A stretch of DNA of 9,460 nt from JBBRGG01 sp038240875 (lineage in GTDB: Bacteria; Planctomycetota; Phycisphaerae; Phycisphaerales; UBA1924), in NCBI GenBank assembly GCA_038240875.1, contig JBBRGG010000139.1:1-9460 (forward strand). The letters are read 5' to 3'. Of this stretch, positions 7,006-9,460 are shown piece by piece. The notes under the pieces are model-generated. The model was not told where the DNA came from, searched no databases, and was given only the letters and a program-made list of their open reading frames with translations. Each line of letters opens with the position of its first letter. Positions within the stretch are counted from its first letter, which is position 1. The translations under genes and the position numbers were made by a program.

Positions 7006-7575
7006 ATGACCAACGCCATGCTGATTTCTGCGATCAACTACCTGTCTCTACGCGAATTGCCTTCGGCGAAATCGAGTAACGGCTGCGCGCCACTACAACC
7101 GCGTTGCAGGAGCGTACCTGCTTGGCTTATAGCAGGATTACTCACGATCATTATCGTGGCTCAGGCGATAGCAATTCCTTGGTCAGGCTCGCGTGTACTG
7201 AATATGCAGGTTGCACTTGAGTTTAACGACTCAACACGCGCTGAGCGCGGTTTGTGTTGTTGCTCATTAGATGACGCTGACCAAGCTGCCGGCGACACAT
7301 CGGCAGGCGCGTGCGTGTGTGAGGCGGCTGGCAATACGTGCTTATGTTCTGTTCAGGATCCAGATCTACCCATGACGCCAACACGTGAGAGCGACCCCTC
7401 GCGGCCGGCGAACGTGCGTGAATTGATGACGGTTGTTGTGACGCAGATTGGTTGCGAAACGTCGATGACGTTTAGCACTGATTTGAGAACGCTTTCTGGC
7501 AAGGTCGTGAGCTGTAAGCCATGTGCGGACTTGGGCGTACGCGTTCAGGCGGTTGTGTGCTGTTGGCTGACGTAG
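7006..7575 (+). CDS. Cysteine-rich single-span membrane protein, unknown function
   Basis: Not recognised as any named family. Read from the ATG at 7006 (189 residues; a GTG at 6994 would add four), it has a polar N-terminus of about 37 residues and one strong membrane helix at about 38-59. A polar C-terminal domain follows, which would lie outside the cytoplasm if the protein inserts in the usual way. It contains 14 cysteines. Those after the helix cluster as CCC at 84-86, CxC at 103-105, CxC at 112-114, C150, CxxC at 170-173 and CC at 185-186. Such clusters could bind metal or form disulfides, but this is inference. The next gene encodes an HMA metal-binding lipoprotein, which fits a metal-related role without proving it. 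There is no good ribosome site. An opposing frame overlaps its 3' half, so coding status is likely but not certain. Confidence 0.55.
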   Translation: MTNAMLISAINYLSLRELPSAKSSNGCAPLQPRCRSVPAWLIAGLLTIIIVAQAIAIPWSGSRVLNMQVALEFNDSTRAERGLCCCSLDDADQAAGDTSAGACVCEAAGNTCLCSVQDPDLPMTPTRESDPSRPANVRELMTVVVTQIGCETSMTFSTDLRTLSGKVVSCKPCADLGVRVQAVVCCWLT

Positions 7576-7925
7576 CCGCGAAGAAGCCAGTCTGGCATTG
7601 CGCGCATGCAGGATCCAAAGTATCGTGAACGAGAGGCGACGTGTCTCGTTCCAATTTTGCTTCTGTTGCGCGACGAGCAAACACATTGAGCCAAAGGCGT
7701 CGCATTCGGTTTTTACGCCGATGGAAAGCCAACTCAATTTCATTATTACTTGCGTCTCACGTACATGAGCGAAGACTAACGAGTGCCTGAATGGCACATC
7801 GAGCGATTTGCCACGAGAAGAAGTAGTCATTCTGCGAGGTACTCGTAGCTCGTAACAAAATTCGCTAGGTCACACTCGATACTTTCACGCACGAATCACA
7901 CACCCCCGTATTTTGGAGACCACTC
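7576..7925. other. Intergenic region before the HMA lipoprotein gene
   Basis: No plus-strand gene was found in about 350 bases. It contains the hairpin at 7627-7651 and a smaller inverted repeat, GTGCC (7783-7787) with GGCAC (7793-7797). GATACT at 7878-7883 is a loose -10 candidate with no matching -35. A minus-strand frame covering 7366-7830 crosses this gap, but it has no recognisable motif or ribosome site. Confidence 0.5.
7627..7658 (+). terminator. Intrinsic terminator candidate after the Cys-rich gene
   Basis: GAACGAGA (7627-7634) and TCTCGTTC (7644-7651) form a perfect 8-bp stem with a 9-base loop, and a short T-run (ATTTTG) follows a few bases later. It lies about 50 bases after the stop at 7575. 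If it works, the HMA gene needs its own promoter. Confidence 0.5.
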
Positions 7926-8402
7926 ATGAAGAATTCGATCAAGTTGGTTGGACTGAACACTGGTTTGAACGCCTGCACAAACTCTGCCCGAACTGGCAAC
8001 TTTGCTCATGTTGGCTTTGCAGCTTCGGTTGCGGCGGCTGTCGTGCTTGCGTTGTTGAGCGGTTGCGCGGCTACGAAGTCTGCTGACGGGATGGCGGCTG
8101 GCTATGAAGAAAACGCTGTGATCCATAGCGTGACTGATGCGGATGTTGCCTTTGCCAACAGCAAGGATCCGATCAAGGCGGACCACGCGGTTCTGTGGGT
8201 AAATGGGCTTGGGTGTCCGCAGTGCGCGACGAACATTGATCTCCAGCTCGAACGCGTCAGGGGCGTCGATGAGATGCAAATCGATCTTTCTACAGGCAAA
8301 GTCACGGTGTCGCTCAAGGGCGACAAGCGGCCTAGCCCGGCGCAGTTTGGGGAAGCCGTCAAGGACGCGGGCTTTACGCTCGTCAAGATTGAAACGTTCT
8401 AA
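7926..8402 (+). CDS. HMA-domain (heavy-metal-associated) lipoprotein
   Basis: This is a 158-residue protein. After a polar N-terminus, a hydrophobic segment at about 29-45 runs into LLSGC, a lipobox with C47 as the lipidated residue. The mature protein would therefore be tethered in the envelope. Residues about 86-158 match the HMA fold, with beta-alpha-beta-beta-alpha-beta spacing. The metal-binding loop is GLGCPQCATN, where C97 and C100 form the CxxC that binds soft metals such as Cu(I), Zn or Hg in this family. The MxCxxC methionine is replaced by Leu-Gly. HMA proteins are mostly cytoplasmic chaperones or ATPase domains; MerP is a known periplasmic case. A GGAG (7915-7918) sits 7 bases before the ATG. 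The n-region is unusually long (about 28 residues). The barrel gene starts 50 bases downstream. The metal and partner are unknown. Confidence 0.85.
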   Translation: MKNSIKLVGLNTGLNACTNSARTGNFAHVGFAASVAAAVVLALLSGCAATKSADGMAAGYEENAVIHSVTDADVAFANSKDPIKADHAVLWVNGLGCPQCATNIDLQLERVRGVDEMQIDLSTGKVTVSLKGDKRPSPAQFGEAVKDAGFTLVKIETF

Positions 8403-8413
8403 TCGCGACACCA

Positions 8414-8431
8414 ACGCGTGCTTTCACGCGT
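8414..8431. promoter_or_regulatory. Perfect inverted repeat between the HMA and barrel genes
   Basis: ACGCGTG (8414-8420) and CACGCGT (8425-8431) are a perfect 7-bp inverted repeat with a CTTT loop. It lies 12 bases after the HMA stop and 21 bases before the next ATG. No T-run follows, so it does not look like an ordinary terminator. It could be an mRNA-processing or attenuation hairpin, or an operator site. Confidence 0.55.
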
Positions 8432-8452
8432 CCAACCTCAATGAGAAGATGA

Positions 8453-9382
8453 ATGAAGCAACACACACGAACACGCACGACCCAAGAGTGTGCACGCGAC
8501 GTGAGCAGCGGCGCAATTGCTCGCACAGGAATCCGGACAGGAATTTGGATAGGAACCGGGGTGGCAATGAGCGTGCTTGCCTGTGCCACGAGCACAGCCA
8601 ACGCGCAGGAAGCGATGTATACGCAAGCCGCGACGATGCCTTCGCCGGGCACGTATGTCTATCGCACGCAGTTTCATCTTTGGGCATATGGCAGCAATCC
8701 CGCAGATGGCTCCAAGCGCACTGAGAAGGTGGAGTCAATGAACACGCTCGCCATCGGTTTGGTGCGAGATTGGGCGTTGAACATCGACATGACCGCAGAG
8801 GCCAATCGAACCGAAGACGGGACGACGGGCGAGTGGAAGAGTGACAAGTCGATCGAAGAAGTCGACTTGATGGTCAAGTGGCGGATCTACCAGAATGATC
8901 GTGGCGGGATCGATACCGAGCGGATCGCGCTTTTGGGTGGCGTCGTCTTTGACAATGCCCAAGATGACGATCTTGCGGGGATCGCAGTCTCGCCACATGT
9001 GGGCGCGGTGTACACAGTGGTACGTGGCCGTCATGGCTTCAATCAAGACCTGCTCTTCAAGCTTAACACCGGCGGCGATAACGCCGACAACTTTGGTGGC
9101 GAAGGGCCTAGCGACGCGATTTTCTTCAACTCGGCGTATGTGTATCGCTTCTATCCAAGCCGATTTCGGCCTGATTCCGAAGGGGCTTGGTATATCACCG
9201 CCGAGATGAACGGGCTTTACGAAACCAACGGCGACATCGAACTTCGCTGGTCGCCTGGTGTCATGTACGAAGGCAGGTGGTACGCCTTTGAAGTGATGAT
9301 GCAGTTGCCACTGTGGAACGAGGTTGATCATCGGGCCGAGCTTGATGCGGGATTTGGCTTTGGGTTTCGCTTTACGTTCTAG
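8453..9382 (+). CDS. Predicted outer-membrane beta-barrel protein (transporter-like)
   Basis: This 309-residue protein has a signal peptide with a long, Arg/Thr-rich front part, a hydrophobic core at about 31-45, and likely cleavage after ANA at residue 51. The mature part consists of alternating beta strands with many aromatic residues. It ends in GFGFRFTF; a C-terminal Phe is the classic signal of outer-membrane barrels. Strands such as LLGGVVFDN, SPHVGAVYTVV, DLLFKLNTGGD, AYVYRFYPSRF and VMYEGRWYAFEVMMQLPLW resemble the barrels annotated as transporter/MetA-pathway-like, but this assignment is only by general pattern. It follows the HMA lipoprotein gene by 50 bases and is probably in the same operon, which suggests a role in metal movement across the outer membrane. 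The ribosome site is weak (AGAAG at 8444-8448). Overlapping ATGs at 8441 and 8449 lie in other frames. Confidence 0.8.
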   Translation: MKQHTRTRTTQECARDVSSGAIARTGIRTGIWIGTGVAMSVLACATSTANAQEAMYTQAATMPSPGTYVYRTQFHLWAYGSNPADGSKRTEKVESMNTLAIGLVRDWALNIDMTAEANRTEDGTTGEWKSDKSIEEVDLMVKWRIYQNDRGGIDTERIALLGGVVFDNAQDDDLAGIAVSPHVGAVYTVVRGRHGFNQDLLFKLNTGGDNADNFGGEGPSDAIFFNSAYVYRFYPSRFRPDSEGAWYITAEMNGLYETNGDIELRWSPGVMYEGRWYAFEVMMQLPLWNEVDHRAELDAGFGFGFRFTF

Positions 9383-9460
9383 ACATGCAGGATTCTTTTG
9401 TTATTGGCTGCCCTCGTACTCCAAATTAGCTTTCAAAATACCCCCACTACCCTCTTGCCT
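9383..9460 (+). other. Downstream flank
   Basis: These 78 bases contain no recognisable gene, terminator or repeat before the window ends. Confidence 0.5.

Noticed and set aside
7366..7830. Minus-strand frame of 154 codons across the end of the Cys-rich gene and the gap
   Set aside because: It has no ribosome site, no signal peptide or domain, and composition unlike the other proteins here. It is kept only as an alternative to the plus-strand gene.
8203..8724. Frame spanning the HMA and barrel gene junction
   Set aside because: It overlaps two supported genes and its translation is low-complexity Arg/Asn/His-rich, so it is a shadow frame.

Overview
The window most likely comes from a planctomycete of the Phycisphaerae type. 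This is an inference from two secreted proteins (2-343 and 1586-2269) that end in a short Pro-containing motif, a hydrophobic stretch and a run of arginines (PEP-CTERM-like sorting tails). Such tails are common in that group. Other supporting traits are moderately GC-rich coding DNA, wide AT-richer gaps, and an enlarged MiaB carrying several low-complexity insertions. No rRNA, tRNA, insertion sequence, phage gene or CRISPR array was seen. The window reads as chromosomal housekeeping and accessory sequence.

Layout: (1) 2-343, the C-terminal end of a PEP-CTERM-type exported protein, cut by the window edge. (2) 537-1325, a flavin nitroreductase-superfamily protein of the iodotyrosine deiodinase (IYD) type, with the substrate-clamping Glu/Tyr/Lys and the flavin-contacting Thr all in place. 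(3) A hairpin at 1465-1496 that looks like a terminator usable from both sides. (4) 1586-2269 (minus), a second PEP-CTERM-type exported protein. (5) An AT-rich gap at 2270-2575. (6) 2576-4429 (minus), the tRNA methylthiotransferase MiaB. (7) Divergent from it, 4481-6397, a membrane sensor histidine kinase without a neighbouring response regulator, followed by a small DUF2798-like membrane protein at 6418-6642. (8) 6643-7005, a gap with a plausible promoter. (9) 7006-7575, an unrecognised single-span membrane protein with many cysteines. (10) 7576-7925, a gap with a terminator-like hairpin. (11) 7926-8402, a lipoprotein carrying a heavy-metal-associated (HMA) domain. (12) 8453-9382, a predicted outer-membrane beta-barrel just downstream.

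The most interesting part is the right end. A cysteine-rich exported-facing protein, an HMA lipoprotein and an outer-membrane barrel lie in the same direction. The last two are only 50 bp apart, with a perfect 7-bp inverted repeat between them. Together they suggest an envelope metal-handling module. That function is an inference from domain types and neighbourhood; no substrate can be read from the sequence. The other item worth pursuing is the bacterial IYD-like enzyme, whose active-site residues are conserved but which carries an acidic repeat insertion not found in animal IYD.
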